The notes: generated by a model from the sequence alone, not told the origin. DNA of 64,000 nt from Desulfovibrio sp. Marseille-P6017 (GCA_900604495.1 UWOR01000006.1:131968-195967); one strand, 5' to 3'. Counted from the stretch's first letter, positions 27,711 through 36,820 are shown. A program made the numbers and translations.

Positions 27711-27939
27711 TATACAAGGATATTTTACCAATTATTTCTAATATTTTGAGTTATTTATTGATGACTAATGTATCTTAAAAATTCTTCAACAACATATGAA
27801 ACAATTTATGATCTGAAAATTAAAATAATTTAAGTTTATATAAGTGCACACTTTACAACTTGGATTATTTAATTTTGATTAACGTTGTAAATATACAAAA
27901 TAAGATTATATCATTATAGGTTAATAAGATATTTTGTAA

Positions 27940-28929
27940 TTACTTAAAATCTGGTTCTGTTATAGTAATGACACCTGTTTGATGGCTACTTTTAGAGAAT
28001 TGTACTGTTTGGCTTAGTTTAACTATTAAATTACCTTTTTTATTGGTAACAGTTATACCCGGTTTTACATTAAGCTCCCTAGATGGATATATTCCTTTAT
28101 TAATAAATTCCCATCTGCCATATTTGCTTCCTTGTCTTGAATGATCAACAAATCCAAATCCTTTTATACTAAAAGACCAACTTTTAGGATTTGATAAACC
28201 TCCAAGACTAACACTTAATTTATCTCCATTAGTTTGAGCTCTTGGACCCCAGTCATGTAATATTTGGGTAGATTGATTTACATCCATTCTAACTACATGA
28301 TTTTTTATTTCTCTATTTGAACGAGATAATAGCTGAGATGATTCTTCTACAGACCAAATTGATTGTGTATTTGAACTAGCACGATCCCTCTTCATAAGCA
28401 CTGAAGTAGATAGACTTCCCTGTTGTTGCTTCGCTCCATTGATTGTAGCATAAAAATCCCATTTAAAACCTTCTGAATACATTCCATCTCCAGTAAGAGC
28501 TCTTGTTGTATTTCTTACATTGAATTCTTCTTTTTGTATTTTAGATATTGTATCGTTTATGTTTACCTCATCTGTATCAGCCATATGATAAGTGTATATA
28601 TTTTGTCCATTTTCATTATCTAGTGATACTGCGAAAAGCTCATTACCCTGCTTATCTTCAAATAAGTTTGTCTCTATTGGTTTTCCATCATTATGAAAAA
28701 TTATATTCTCATTACTTTTTGCATTAATTATATTTAGAGAATCACCTTTGTATTCAATGCTTGATATAGGTGTTTCTTTAGATAAGACTTCGTTTTTATC
28801 TGTATATACCTGCAAGTTATCAACTTTAACCTCCTTATAGCCATCTGCATATGCATTTAGTGTACTTAAGTTCCCTAATAGTAAGCTACCTATTATAGCT
28901 CCGCAATAAATTTTTTTACTAAATTTCAT
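27940..28929 (-). CDS. Secreted protein of unknown function (329 aa)
   Basis: An AAGGAGAA site precedes the ATG. Residues 1-28 are a signal peptide (IYCGAIIGSLLLGNLSTLNAYADG). A ~110-residue N-terminal region follows, and then a beta-rich domain (GDGMYSEGFKWDFYATING onward) ending in KITV-type strands. This is the only intact secreted gene of this size in the island, and it has a VirR-box-like pair upstream. Toxin or immune-evasion roles would fit the promoter, but no family is recognised. Confidence 0.7.
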   Translation of the reverse strand: MKFSKKIYCGAIIGSLLLGNLSTLNAYADGYKEVKVDNLQVYTDKNEVLSKETPISSIEYKGDSLNIINAKSNENIIFHNDGKPIETNLFEDKQGNELFAVSLDNENGQNIYTYHMADTDEVNINDTISKIQKEEFNVRNTTRALTGDGMYSEGFKWDFYATINGAKQQQGSLSTSVLMKRDRASSNTQSIWSVEESSQLLSRSNREIKNHVVRMDVNQSTQILHDWGPRAQTNGDKLSVSLGGLSNPKSWSFSIKGFGFVDHSRQGSKYGRWEFINKGIYPSRELNVKPGITVTNKKGNLIVKLSQTVQFSKSSHQTGVITITEPDFK

Positions 28930-29045
28930 TCTAAATTCTCCTTTATTTTTTTGTTTTTATAATGATTCCCCCTAAAAATTATTAGTAGCAATTACCAGAC
29001 TTCTTTTAAAAAGATATTATGAAAAGCTGAATTTGTAAATGGTTT

Positions 29046-29079
29046 TAACGTAATTGGTCGTTAAGTATGTAAAAATGGA
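29046..29079 (-). promoter_or_regulatory. VirR-box-like pair upstream of the secreted 329-aa gene
   Basis: On the minus strand TCCATTTTTACAT (29079-29067) and ACCAATTACGTTA (29058-29046) are 8 nt apart. The second box, its left flank TTAACG and the following AAAAC.ATTT.CAAATT match the site at 25944-25977, so the two promoters share ancestry. The boxes are weaker than the other pair. Confidence 0.55.
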
Positions 29080-29145
29080 ATATTTTGTAGAAATTATAAA
29101 GCTACCAATTATATATTTTTTAGGAAAAGATAGTATATAAAATAC

Positions 29146-29280
29146 ATGTGCTCATTTGAAGTATTATTATTTGCAGAAGTAACTCAAAAATATAATCTAA
29201 AAGACTCTACTTTTAGAAAAGCTATTGCAACAGGCGAATTATTGGAAAATATTGATTGTAAAGAATTTGGTTGTGATTAG
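29146..29280 (+). pseudogene. Small helix-turn-helix protein, nonsense-truncated
   Basis: The 44-residue product (LFAEVTQKYNLKDSTFRKAI core) resembles phage-type HTH proteins in which a recognition helix is followed by a short basic segment ending in W-I/L. Here TAG replaces the expected TGG after FGCD. The frame continues IVKELVMVRKHRK. A target or partner is not evident. Confidence 0.45.
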
Positions 29281-29335
29281 ATTGTAAAAGAGTTAGTAAT
29301 GGTAAGAAAACATCGAAAAGTAAATTTCGATATAA

Positions 29336-29519
29336 TAAAAAGCACTCTATTAAAGAGTGCTTTTTCACGATTACAATCTTTTGAAAGATTCTAAGAGGTA
29401 GAGTCACAAACCCTACTTATAGATTCTTTATCAATAACAAAGGGTTTGGAATATTATAGCATATTTAACTTGAATTTGTATACCATATTTGTATTTTTTT
29501 TAAACATAAAAATACAAAT
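29336..29519. repeat. Direct repeat copy A (with 29651-29839)
   Basis: About 184 bp recur 315 bp downstream with few substitutions. The repeat covers the whole putative small RNA gene and ends at ACATAAAAATACAAAT, which also starts the 155-bp end repeat of the phage-plasmid. Confidence 0.85.
29337..29446 (-). ncRNA. Putative small RNA, copy A (~110 nt)
   Basis: An extended -10 (TGCTATAAT, minus strand, 29461-29453) is followed by ~110 nt that end in a strong terminator (AGCACTCT/AGAGTGCT then T5). An inner hairpin AATCTTTCAAAAGATT is present. There is no ORF with a ribosome site. The same arrangement is conserved in copy B. Confidence 0.55.
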
Positions 29520-29522
29520 GAT

Positions 29523-29606
29523 ATGAAAGAAGTTAATAATTTAAAATTAGAGTTAAAATTCTTAAATGAACAAACAGATTTATATACTAATCAATCTAAA
29601 ATTTAA
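29523..29606 (+). CDS. Very short frame (27 aa), possibly a gene tail
   Basis: MKEVNNLKLELKFLNEQ and seven more residues form one amphipathic helix, ending right at the terminator 29605-29634. It is likely the C-terminal end of a lost phage gene or a small coiled-coil peptide; the start is not proven. Confidence 0.3.
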   Translation: MKEVNNLKLELKFLNEQTDLYTNQSKI

Positions 29607-29634
29607 AAAAGTGTCCCCGGGGGACACTTTTTTT
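29605..29634. terminator. GC-rich terminator between the two sRNA copies
   Basis: AAAAGTGTCCCC and GGGGACACTTTT form a perfect stem with a T7 run. It is conspicuously GC-rich for this DNA. Confidence 0.85.
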
Positions 29635-29650
29635 ATAGAAATAAATAAAA

Positions 29651-29839
29651 TAAAAAGCACTCTATTAAAGAGTGCTTTTTCACGATTACAATCTTTTGAA
29701 AGATTCTAAGAGGTAGAGTCACAAACCCTACTTATAGACTCTTTAGCGATAAACAAAGGGTATGATATATTATAGCATATTTAATTTTAATTTGTATATC
29801 ATATTTGTATTTTTTTAAAAAAAACATAAAAATACAAAT
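29651..29839. repeat. Direct repeat copy B (with 29336-29519)
   Basis: This is the second copy of the ~184-bp unit. Its last ~22 bp are also the first bases of the 155-bp sequence repeated at 63846, so it abuts the left edge of the phage-plasmid. Confidence 0.85.
29652..29762 (-). ncRNA. Putative small RNA, copy B (~110 nt)
   Basis: It has the same extended -10 (minus strand, 29777-29769), inner hairpin and terminator as copy A. Differences lie mainly in the 5' part, while the hairpins are unchanged, consistent with a structured RNA. Confidence 0.55.
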
Positions 29840-29972
29840 AACATAAAATTTATTATTTTATGTCGATATTGAAATTTAAACATTATATATGATTTTAGAA
29901 CTGACATTACCAGTACATAACGATATCAACAGGGTTACTAACATAAATTAGCAAGTTATCAACATATTACTT
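29818..29972. repeat. Left copy of the 155-bp end repeat of the phage-plasmid
   Basis: The 155 bp from the A7 run at 29818 to 29972 are identical to 63846-64000, a spacing of 34,028 bp. The match may extend beyond the window on the right. It brackets all phage and plasmid genes. Confidence 0.95.
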
Positions 29973-29985
29973 GTAATTATCAACA
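29923..29985 (+). promoter_or_regulatory. Three DnaA-box-like TATCAACA motifs
   Basis: ATATCAACA (29923), TTATCAACA (29956) and TTATCAACA (29977) are spaced 33 and 21 bp, near whole helical turns. Each TTATCAACA differs from the DnaA box TTATCCACA by one base. They may mark an origin region; the first two are also in the right repeat. Confidence 0.4.
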
Positions 29986-29994
29986 ATAAAAATA

Positions 29995-30027
29995 AAAGGT
30001 AGCCAAGTTGGGAATGGCTACCTTTTT
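29995..30027. terminator. Terminator at the left end of the late operon
   Basis: AAAGGTAGCCA and TGGCTACCTTT pair over a 9-nt loop with A/T runs on both sides. The 30028-30200 stretch holds no supported gene, only a short open minus-strand tail (RELIDPNLHEVNCKSFISA). Confidence 0.85.
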
Positions 30028-30200
30028 ATGTTAGTTAAGCACTAATAAAGCTCTTACAATTCACCTCATGTAAGTTTGGGTCGATAAGTTCTCGAAGGAT
30101 TAAATCCCTTTTTTATATTATATCATTGATATTTATTTTTCATCAGATACGTTTAAATAAAAGTAAAAAGCCTTTATTTTTCCTTGTATGTATATTGTAT

Positions 30201-31007
30201 CTATTTATATTTTCTACCTTCATTTTTACCGTTATCTAAATAATGCTTTTCTGCAGATAGACTTGAATTATTATTTACTGCTAACAATACATCTTCATAT
30301 GCGAATAAATAATCTATATCATTATTATATACTCTTCCTTCTTTAGCACCAAATTCTTTATAATGATCAAGTGGCTTAAATGTAGATTTATGCATACACT
30401 CAAGCAACACGTCCTTATATAATTTTAAATATGTTATTGGATTAAAATCACCAGGTAACTCTTGTATCGTTTTATTTGCTAAACCTTCTGCTATAAGCCT
30501 ACATATTTTATCAAAATTTTCTTGGTATACTCTAACATCATCTTTATCATCTACAAAGCACACTTCGATAAGTATTGCAGGATAAGAAGTATACTTAAGC
30601 CAATATAGATTTGGTTTATCATTTCTAGCCCCTGTACTTCTTTTTCTAAATAATTCATTTAACTTATTATTGACTCTTACTGCAAATATTTTGCCATTTT
30701 CACTTCGATAATAAGTTTCTGTTCCAGCTTGTTCATCATTTGCATCTTTGCTTCCTGCGTTAAAATGTATTTGTACGACGCAATCAAATTCACCTTTTGA
30801 GTTAGCTAATTTAACTTGATCATTAAGGTATGAAGAAGTTGTTGGCTTATCCAATTTTAAATATGTAGCATTTTGACCTAATTTATGTAAATAATCAACT
30901 ACTACTGGTCCAACTCTTCTAGTTTCTGTACTTTCATTTATAATTCCTACTGCTCCACTACCTAGATACCCATTATCTGAATGCCCTGCCATTATTAAAA
31001 AATTCAT
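30201..31007 (-). CDS. Phage endolysin: N-acetylmuramoyl-L-alanine amidase (Amidase_3)
   Basis: The protein has 268 residues. The zinc amidase domain (~1-180) has the metal His in MAGHSDNG, the Glu in STETRR, the second His in VQIHFNAGS and the catalytic Glu in LIEVCFVDD. The C-terminal ~80 residues contain two repeats of a Y-x-DV-LL-A...HY-x-x-G-x-x-EGR pattern, likely wall binding. It ends the lysis cassette, right after the holin. It cleaves the stem peptide from muramic acid at lysis. Confidence 0.93.
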   Translation of the reverse strand: MNFLIMAGHSDNGYLGSGAVGIINESTETRRVGPVVVDYLHKLGQNATYLKLDKPTTSSYLNDQVKLANSKGEFDCVVQIHFNAGSKDANDEQAGTETYYRSENGKIFAVRVNNKLNELFRKRSTGARNDKPNLYWLKYTSYPAILIEVCFVDDKDDVRVYQENFDKICRLIAEGLANKTIQELPGDFNPITYLKLYKDVLLECMHKSTFKPLDHYKEFGAKEGRVYNNDIDYLFAYEDVLLAVNNNSSLSAEKHYLDNGKNEGRKYK

Positions 31008-31009
31008 AA

Positions 31010-31276
31010 TTACTCTACCTCCTTATTTAATACATTTAAACTATCATTTATACCTTTTGTTGTAGGATCTAAAATTGCATTATAAACACTTATAACAACT
31101 AATCCTAATACATATGGATTAGAAAAAGCACCTAGCAATAAATCACCAAGTGCTTTCCACGTTGTTAAATCTTGTACTGTTAAGTTTGCATAGGCTAATA
31201 TAGGAACTAATACACTCATTCCTAATTGTGCTACAAATAAAGGGTTCTTAAATCTTACTTTCCAGTTTATTTTCAT
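31010..31276 (-). CDS. Phage holin, phi LC3 family
   Basis: The 88-residue protein begins INWKVRFKNPLFVAQL, the typical phi LC3 holin start. It has two hydrophobic segments (~15-35 and ~50-70) and the conserved DPTTKGINDS near the end. It forms the membrane lesion that frees the endolysin. It lies 2 bp upstream of the amidase gene. Confidence 0.93.
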   Translation of the reverse strand: MKINWKVRFKNPLFVAQLGMSVLVPILAYANLTVQDLTTWKALGDLLLGAFSNPYVLGLVVISVYNAILDPTTKGINDSLNVLNKEVE

Positions 31277-31289
31277 AAATTACCTTCCT

Positions 31290-31514
31290 TTAAAATTTTA
31301 TTAAAAGAGCAATAACAGAACTAATTAAAGCACCTGCTATTGCTCTCCATAACCATGTATTACTATTTTCTAAGTCAGATATTCTATTATTTGCTACTTT
31401 TATTTTTTCTTCTATAATTTCATTCTTCAATTCATGATTTTTATTTATATTCTCTAAGAGAACTTCAATTCTAATTAGACGTTCTCTAACTTCTTGTGAA
31501 GTGTCTTCAGCCAT
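31290..31514 (-). CDS. XhlA-like holin accessory protein (hemolysin XhlA family)
   Basis: The ~74-residue product from ATG 31514 (AAAGGAGAT site) has a coiled-coil N-terminus (RERLIRIEVLLENI...) and one C-terminal membrane helix (AIAGALISSVIALLIKF). This is the XhlA layout, a partner of holin-endolysin systems. Confidence 0.85.
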   Translation of the reverse strand: MAEDTSQEVRERLIRIEVLLENINKNHELKNEIIEEKIKVANNRISDLENSNTWLWRAIAGALISSVIALLIKF

Positions 31515-31570
31515 AACAATCTCCTTTATATACAATAAAAAAGAACTTAATTACTCACCTGTAACAAGTT

Positions 31571-33577
31571 CTACTTTTCTAATTTATTTAATATATCTTG
31601 TACTTCTTTTCTATATCTCGCAGGAACATCCTCTATTGTTTTAAGTCCTCTTATAACCATAGCTACGTACATATCTACCATTTTACTCATCGTCCTTTCG
31701 TTATTAATTACTTGTGGTATTGATTCTAATATAGGTTCTAACATCGTATACATTTCATCAGTCGCTAAAAGTGATATATTTATCAAATCATCTTGAACTT
31801 GATTTGTTTCTTGTAAACCATATACGTTAGGTATTCCATTAGTATAGCTAGCAGCCATAGACTGAACTGGAACTACACTCTTAACGCTTACAGTTGCATT
31901 ATTGGGTATTTCTAGTAATAACCTATCTGTATCTATTGTTTCATAATAAGGTTCTGCTAACTCTAGGATTAGATTATATTCAATGTTATTATCCCTCATA
32001 TATGTTTTTAGTTCATCAACTGTAGAACCATATTGTTTCGGCAACCATAGTGTTAGACCTCCATAAGGTTTAGTGCCATCCAGTCTGACATGAAATATAT
32101 CATCAGAATTGTTTTGAATATATGGTATTTTATCACAACATCCTTCACCATTTGGTTTAAACTTATAACCTGTCATTGCTAAACCATATTTATTATAATT
32201 AGGTAAATTATTATCATACATTCTTATATCATTGTTATGTGATAATAAATATCTACCCATCTTATGATAATGTTTTAGCTCACCATCAATGTAAACTATC
32301 TCATCACTTTTGTGTAGTGGTGAATTTAGATATATTGTTTTAGTTGAGTAATAATAAGGTTCGTGTGAACTTACTTGTGTTCCTTCCTCTATTTGAAGTT
32401 TATTTACCTTAACCGTATAAATTTTACTTTCCAATGGTACAATGTTACCTGTTGTTATAGTTATATATTTATAATTAGTTAAGTCTATAGTTGTATTAAA
32501 GTTAAATTCTTTACCTCCGTTTTTTTGAATCAAATAATTGTAGCTATCATTATGTGTATTTTTTGTATTTTCTATGTTGTGACATATTACTTTCAAATTA
32601 TATTTATTACTATCTAAAGTAAAGTCGCCACTTAAAATGTATTGTCCTTTAAAACTAGATACATCAACATTTTTGTATATTATTGAACCTTTACTAACAC
32701 CGCTTTGAGGTGATAATGAACCTGTTAAATCTAATGTTTGAGTAACATCTTGCAACCCTAATAAATTCTTACCATTTATCACAACTTCACATTTATACTT
32801 ACCTAAATTCTTTACACTTTCTTCACCGCTTTCAACCATTTCTTGTGTTACTTTACAGTTTTCAAAGGTAGACTGCATTTCTTCATTAACTAAAGTATTT
32901 CCAACTACTTTATCGATGGTAACAAGTCCTTCTTTACTACCCTCTAACTTTAAAGAATTTCCTTCACCCTCTATAGTTAACCTTCCATCTTTATTTTCAT
33001 TAAATAAACCTTGTATATATACATCTTGAACTTTGTTCTTCTCCTCAATATCAAGAAGCCTTGAATCTTGTTCCTCATTTTTACTTTCAACTTGATCTAT
33101 TCTATTCGTATTAGTGTTAAGTTCAGTTTGTATGATCTCAAGCCTACTATTATATTCTTCTTTAAATTCTTTAATTAATCTTTCATGCTTTGCAATAAAC
33201 CCCTCTACTTGTCCAGGTATTGTTGAGCCTTCTCCTATTTTAGAATCAATATTAAATAAGAAAGTAGCACTTGTTAGAATTCCATTAATATCTGATAACT
33301 CTAATTCTCCAAGTCCCTTTCCGCCTTCACTAATTATATTCTTATCTAAATCTATTTTTATTGCATTTTCTAATACACTTATATTACTTTCCTGTAAGAA
33401 AACTTCTTTACCTATACTTACATAAAGCTTACAAGTATTACCTGTAGGATTGAATATATTCCCTTCTAAGTAAGTTGAGATAGTAATTAAAGCATTATCA
33501 AACTGCTTTATATTGAACTTAGGGAGAATATCTTTATTAGAGAAGTCTAAATTAAATTTAATATTTCGCTTAGCCAT
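31571..33577 (-). CDS. BppU-type baseplate/tail fibre protein
   Basis: The protein has 668 residues. The N-terminal ~110 residues match the BppU baseplate-upper-protein fold (NIKFNLDFSNKD start, STIPGQVEGFI near ~125). A short coiled coil follows (~130-190, NTNRIDQVESKNEEQ), then a long beta-rich region and a helical C-terminus. It attaches receptor-binding parts to the baseplate. A C-terminal host-recognition role is inferred from position. Confidence 0.8.
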   Translation of the reverse strand: MAKRNIKFNLDFSNKDILPKFNIKQFDNALITISTYLEGNIFNPTGNTCKLYVSIGKEVFLQESNISVLENAIKIDLDKNIISEGGKGLGELELSDINGILTSATFLFNIDSKIGEGSTIPGQVEGFIAKHERLIKEFKEEYNSRLEIIQTELNTNTNRIDQVESKNEEQDSRLLDIEEKNKVQDVYIQGLFNENKDGRLTIEGEGNSLKLEGSKEGLVTIDKVVGNTLVNEEMQSTFENCKVTQEMVESGEESVKNLGKYKCEVVINGKNLLGLQDVTQTLDLTGSLSPQSGVSKGSIIYKNVDVSSFKGQYILSGDFTLDSNKYNLKVICHNIENTKNTHNDSYNYLIQKNGGKEFNFNTTIDLTNYKYITITTGNIVPLESKIYTVKVNKLQIEEGTQVSSHEPYYYSTKTIYLNSPLHKSDEIVYIDGELKHYHKMGRYLLSHNNDIRMYDNNLPNYNKYGLAMTGYKFKPNGEGCCDKIPYIQNNSDDIFHVRLDGTKPYGGLTLWLPKQYGSTVDELKTYMRDNNIEYNLILELAEPYYETIDTDRLLLEIPNNATVSVKSVVPVQSMAASYTNGIPNVYGLQETNQVQDDLINISLLATDEMYTMLEPILESIPQVINNERTMSKMVDMYVAMVIRGLKTIEDVPARYRKEVQDILNKLEK

Positions 33578-33589
33578 TGAGTCACCTTC

Positions 33590-33829
33590 TTAAAATTTAA
33601 ATTCTTTTAACCTTAATGTTTTACTGCTTAAATCGACACAAAACATATCTTTATTATTAAGAATTTTATTATTATAATCTATTACTATAAAATCCCAAAT
33701 AACATCATAATCTTCTTTATTATCACCGAATAGATTCATATCTTGAATCCCTGTACAAAATGTCTGTATCTCTCCAGTTCTTTTAGAATAAAACAATGTC
33801 ATCTTATTTTTATATTCTTCTAACTTCAT
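33590..33829 (-). CDS. Small phage tail-region protein (79 aa)
   Basis: The product is acidic with mixed alpha/beta character (KMTLFYSKRTGEIQTFCTG, VIWDFIVIDYNNKIL). It lies between the tail endopeptidase-like gene and the BppU gene. Such small genes occur at this position in clostridial siphophages; no function is known. Confidence 0.6.
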   Translation of the reverse strand: MKLEEYKNKMTLFYSKRTGEIQTFCTGIQDMNLFGDNKEDYDVIWDFIVIDYNNKILNNKDMFCVDLSSKTLRLKEFKF

Positions 33830-33842
33830 TTAATATCACTCC

Positions 33843-36434
33843 TTATGCAGTTACTGTGTATGAAATTGTAGTAGGCTTCATTGTACCTTGAGTTCCATCA
33901 TATAACTGTGATTGAGAACCTCCATATATCTGAAATGTAGCATTTGAATTATCTATATTTTGAACTAATACTTGAAATGATTGTACCATCCACCCTTCCG
34001 GATTAGCTATTTCTTCTATAGATAGATTCACTTTGAAATCCTTACCCTTAAAATCATCAGGAAGTTGTATTGTTACAGGGTTTAAATCTAACTTTTGAGT
34101 TTTACCAATGTAAGTAAGATAATGATATGAATATCCAGTGCTGCCTACATATCGCATTAATCCGTTAGTTAGCATCTTAGTATAGCTACCATCTTCATGC
34201 TTAAATCCTATGCCTTCACTATCAATAAATCCATTCCCGTTGCACACTTCATTTTGCATATACCTATATGTTGATGCACCCTTACGTTTTTCTATTTGAA
34301 CATTATCAAATAATATCCAACAACGTTCTTGAGCTACAATACCAAGTCTAATTGCAGTTATTCCATCAACATTCTCAGGTGTATTAAAAATAAATTCATA
34401 TCTGTGCCAAGCTCTATCGCCTATATATGTTATTGGAATATGTACAGGGTTTCCATTTATAAATATATAATTACTTCCATTTCTACCATGAGTGCAGCAA
34501 TAGTAAAAACTTATAGTATATGTTGAATTTGGGTCTATTTTTATAGCTGTATCTTTAACAAAATAACTATCTCCTCCATTGGTATATATTAATATTGCTT
34601 TTCCACCATCTATTGTAGAAGGATAAGTTCCATCTCCACCTTTGGTCCAATCTAATATAAAGGGATGGTTTTTAGTATAGACTTCTTCTTTTTCAAAAGA
34701 ACTGTTCGGCACTAAGTTCGGACTAGTGCTTTCTGTTATTTTAAATTCAAATTCTTTATTATTTTGTATAAATTGAGATTGACCAACTATTCCTTGTTCT
34801 TCTCCATCTACTATCATCTTTATGTTAGTAGCTGTTATATTCACATTCCCAAAACTATCTATATCTAAAGTTCTTTTACCATTACCATCTGTTACAGATA
34901 AGTTCTTTGCATCTATCCAGTTACCTCTTAATTGACCTATCCAACCTCTCTCAAGTGATAAAGTGCCTATAAGAGCATCATTTATAGCCATATTATCTAC
35001 ATAATTACTTAAATCATCTACTTTTTTAGTAGTAACTACAACTTGAGAACTAAATTCTGTTCTATTTCCATGACTATTCACGCAACATACTCTGAAATAC
35101 CAGATTTCATTAGGTTTTGCTTGAAATAAAAAAGAACTTGTTTGTCCTGCATGTATTAAGTCAAATACATTAGGTGTAAAGTCCTTTATCTTACTTGCAT
35201 ATAGTTCATAATTGTAATAGACTTTATTTTCATAAGTCCAACTAAGCTCAATACTAGAAAATCCATATAGTTTACTAGATAAAACAGGTACACTTGGTAA
35301 ACTGTTGGGGAAATCTCCAATATTCCCATCTGCCCCGGGAGGTCCTTGTGGACCAGGCGGTCCTGGTTTAGATTCTTCGCTTCCTCCACCTACAACATCA
35401 CCTAGGGTAGTCCTTGGTTCTCCAACCTCCATACTATCATATCTCTCTCTTAAAAAATCATATGTAGTCTTTATTACTTTAGCTTTAGTATCTAAGTTAT
35501 ATCTATAATCTTTAATTCCTACTGTATCACATAGTTCTATTTTATCTTGTATATCTTCATAACCTGCGCATTTACTAAGAGGTATAAAAGATATTTTGTA
35601 ATTAAACTTTACGAAGTCACATTTATTATTCTTAAAATATTTTTCTCCTAATATTTTTAATTTTTCAGTCGTTGGGATTTCTTCATCTTCAAATTTATCA
35701 CTAAAATCTATAGTCTCTATAAAAGGTGTTTCATAATCTAATATCTTAGGACTATCTACATATGTAAATATTTCAGTTTCTTCTCCACTTTCTGCTGTAT
35801 ATTTAGCTATAGCTTTAATCCTAGTTATTAAACCTTCTTCATCTTCAGTATAATCAAGTCCAGTCATATTTTTGGAGTATTCTATAATTACATCATTGTC
35901 ATGTCCTCGTTTATTTAATACATAAAAATCATAATTATCTCTTAATATTTCAGCACCAGTTCCAAATGTATCTATTATAGATCCTCGTACTCCACCTATT
36001 GCACTTAATAATTTTGTAGGTCCTATTTTAAAGTTTTGAGCATTAACTATATCTGAATGCCCTTTAAACTTTTGAGAGAACTGTGAGTTTCTAAATATCA
36101 TATTTAAGCAATACTCACAACTTTGATTTTGTATATCTAATCCTTCTGTCATATCCCTTTGTGCATCATAAGAAATATGTCTAGCATAAACATTAAATAC
36201 ACCTTTTATTGTCTTACCTACTTTATATATTCTAAATTGTTGATTTTTAATTTTATCATTAACATCTGCAGTAAATATATTACCTCTAATAAGTTTATCC
36301 CAATGAGGTGAAAATAATTGATATGTTATCTCTGCTTCAAGCATACCATTTCGTTCTTCTATTGTTATACCTTTTAAACAATCTGTTAATTCTCCTATAA
36401 CTGTTCCTGTCTTATCATGTAGCTTAGGTATCAT
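33843..36434 (-). CDS. Tail-associated protein (prophage Tal/endopeptidase type) with collagen-like segment
   Basis: The protein has 863 residues. The N-terminal ~350 residues form the baseplate hub-like Tal domain (LHDKTGTVIGELTDCLKG). A short collagen-type stretch GPPGPQGPPGADG (~357-369) comes next, followed by a fibronectin-III-like domain (~385-475). A DUF-type linker and a carbohydrate-binding-like module (NLVPNSSFEKEE, ~575-735) complete it. It overlaps the Dit gene by 4 bp (ATGA), so the two are translationally coupled. It likely forms the tail tip that contacts the wall. Confidence 0.85.
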   Translation of the reverse strand: MIPKLHDKTGTVIGELTDCLKGITIEERNGMLEAEITYQLFSPHWDKLIRGNIFTADVNDKIKNQQFRIYKVGKTIKGVFNVYARHISYDAQRDMTEGLDIQNQSCEYCLNMIFRNSQFSQKFKGHSDIVNAQNFKIGPTKLLSAIGGVRGSIIDTFGTGAEILRDNYDFYVLNKRGHDNDVIIEYSKNMTGLDYTEDEEGLITRIKAIAKYTAESGEETEIFTYVDSPKILDYETPFIETIDFSDKFEDEEIPTTEKLKILGEKYFKNNKCDFVKFNYKISFIPLSKCAGYEDIQDKIELCDTVGIKDYRYNLDTKAKVIKTTYDFLRERYDSMEVGEPRTTLGDVVGGGSEESKPGPPGPQGPPGADGNIGDFPNSLPSVPVLSSKLYGFSSIELSWTYENKVYYNYELYASKIKDFTPNVFDLIHAGQTSSFLFQAKPNEIWYFRVCCVNSHGNRTEFSSQVVVTTKKVDDLSNYVDNMAINDALIGTLSLERGWIGQLRGNWIDAKNLSVTDGNGKRTLDIDSFGNVNITATNIKMIVDGEEQGIVGQSQFIQNNKEFEFKITESTSPNLVPNSSFEKEEVYTKNHPFILDWTKGGDGTYPSTIDGGKAILIYTNGGDSYFVKDTAIKIDPNSTYTISFYYCCTHGRNGSNYIFINGNPVHIPITYIGDRAWHRYEFIFNTPENVDGITAIRLGIVAQERCWILFDNVQIEKRKGASTYRYMQNEVCNGNGFIDSEGIGFKHEDGSYTKMLTNGLMRYVGSTGYSYHYLTYIGKTQKLDLNPVTIQLPDDFKGKDFKVNLSIEEIANPEGWMVQSFQVLVQNIDNSNATFQIYGGSQSQLYDGTQGTMKPTTISYTVTA

Positions 36435-36820
36435 TTAATCACCTCACTTGGTTTAGCACTAAATAACAATACTACTTCTTCAAAGTTTTTAACTATATTT
36501 TCAAAATCTATCTGTCCTATAAATACTGCGTCTAATTTAGTTCCATCATCAAATACAATAGGTTTATATCCTTCATGGCCATTTAGCCATTCGTCAATCC
36601 TATCTGAATATTCTTTAGTATTTAAATCCCTAGCATCTAAATAAACTACTATTTCTAAATTTAAATTTTCTCTACTTCCATCAGAAACAATTAAATCCCC
36701 AGTTCTACCAGGGATTTCTATTAACTCAATTCTTTTTTTAGCTTTTGAAAGATGATTAGATTTTTTCACCTTTAAATTAAAATTTCTGCTACTTACTCCA
36801 TTGAAAGTAAATTCTTTCAT
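36431..36820 (-). CDS. Distal tail protein (Dit-like), short form
   Basis: The 129-residue product matches the N-terminal ring domain of Dit proteins (FTFNGVSSRNFNLKV start, EIPGRTGDLIVSDGSREN). The usual second galectin-like domain is absent, so this is the minimal version. It lies between tape measure and Tal, the standard position. Confidence 0.85.
   Translation of the reverse strand: MKEFTFNGVSSRNFNLKVKKSNHLSKAKKRIELIEIPGRTGDLIVSDGSRENLNLEIVVYLDARDLNTKEYSDRIDEWLNGHEGYKPIVFDDGTKLDAVFIGQIDFENIVKNFEEVVLLFSAKPSEVIK

Noticed and set aside
29818..29972. tRNA-type attachment site
   Set aside because: The repeat has no cloverleaf, and no tRNA gene was seen nearby.
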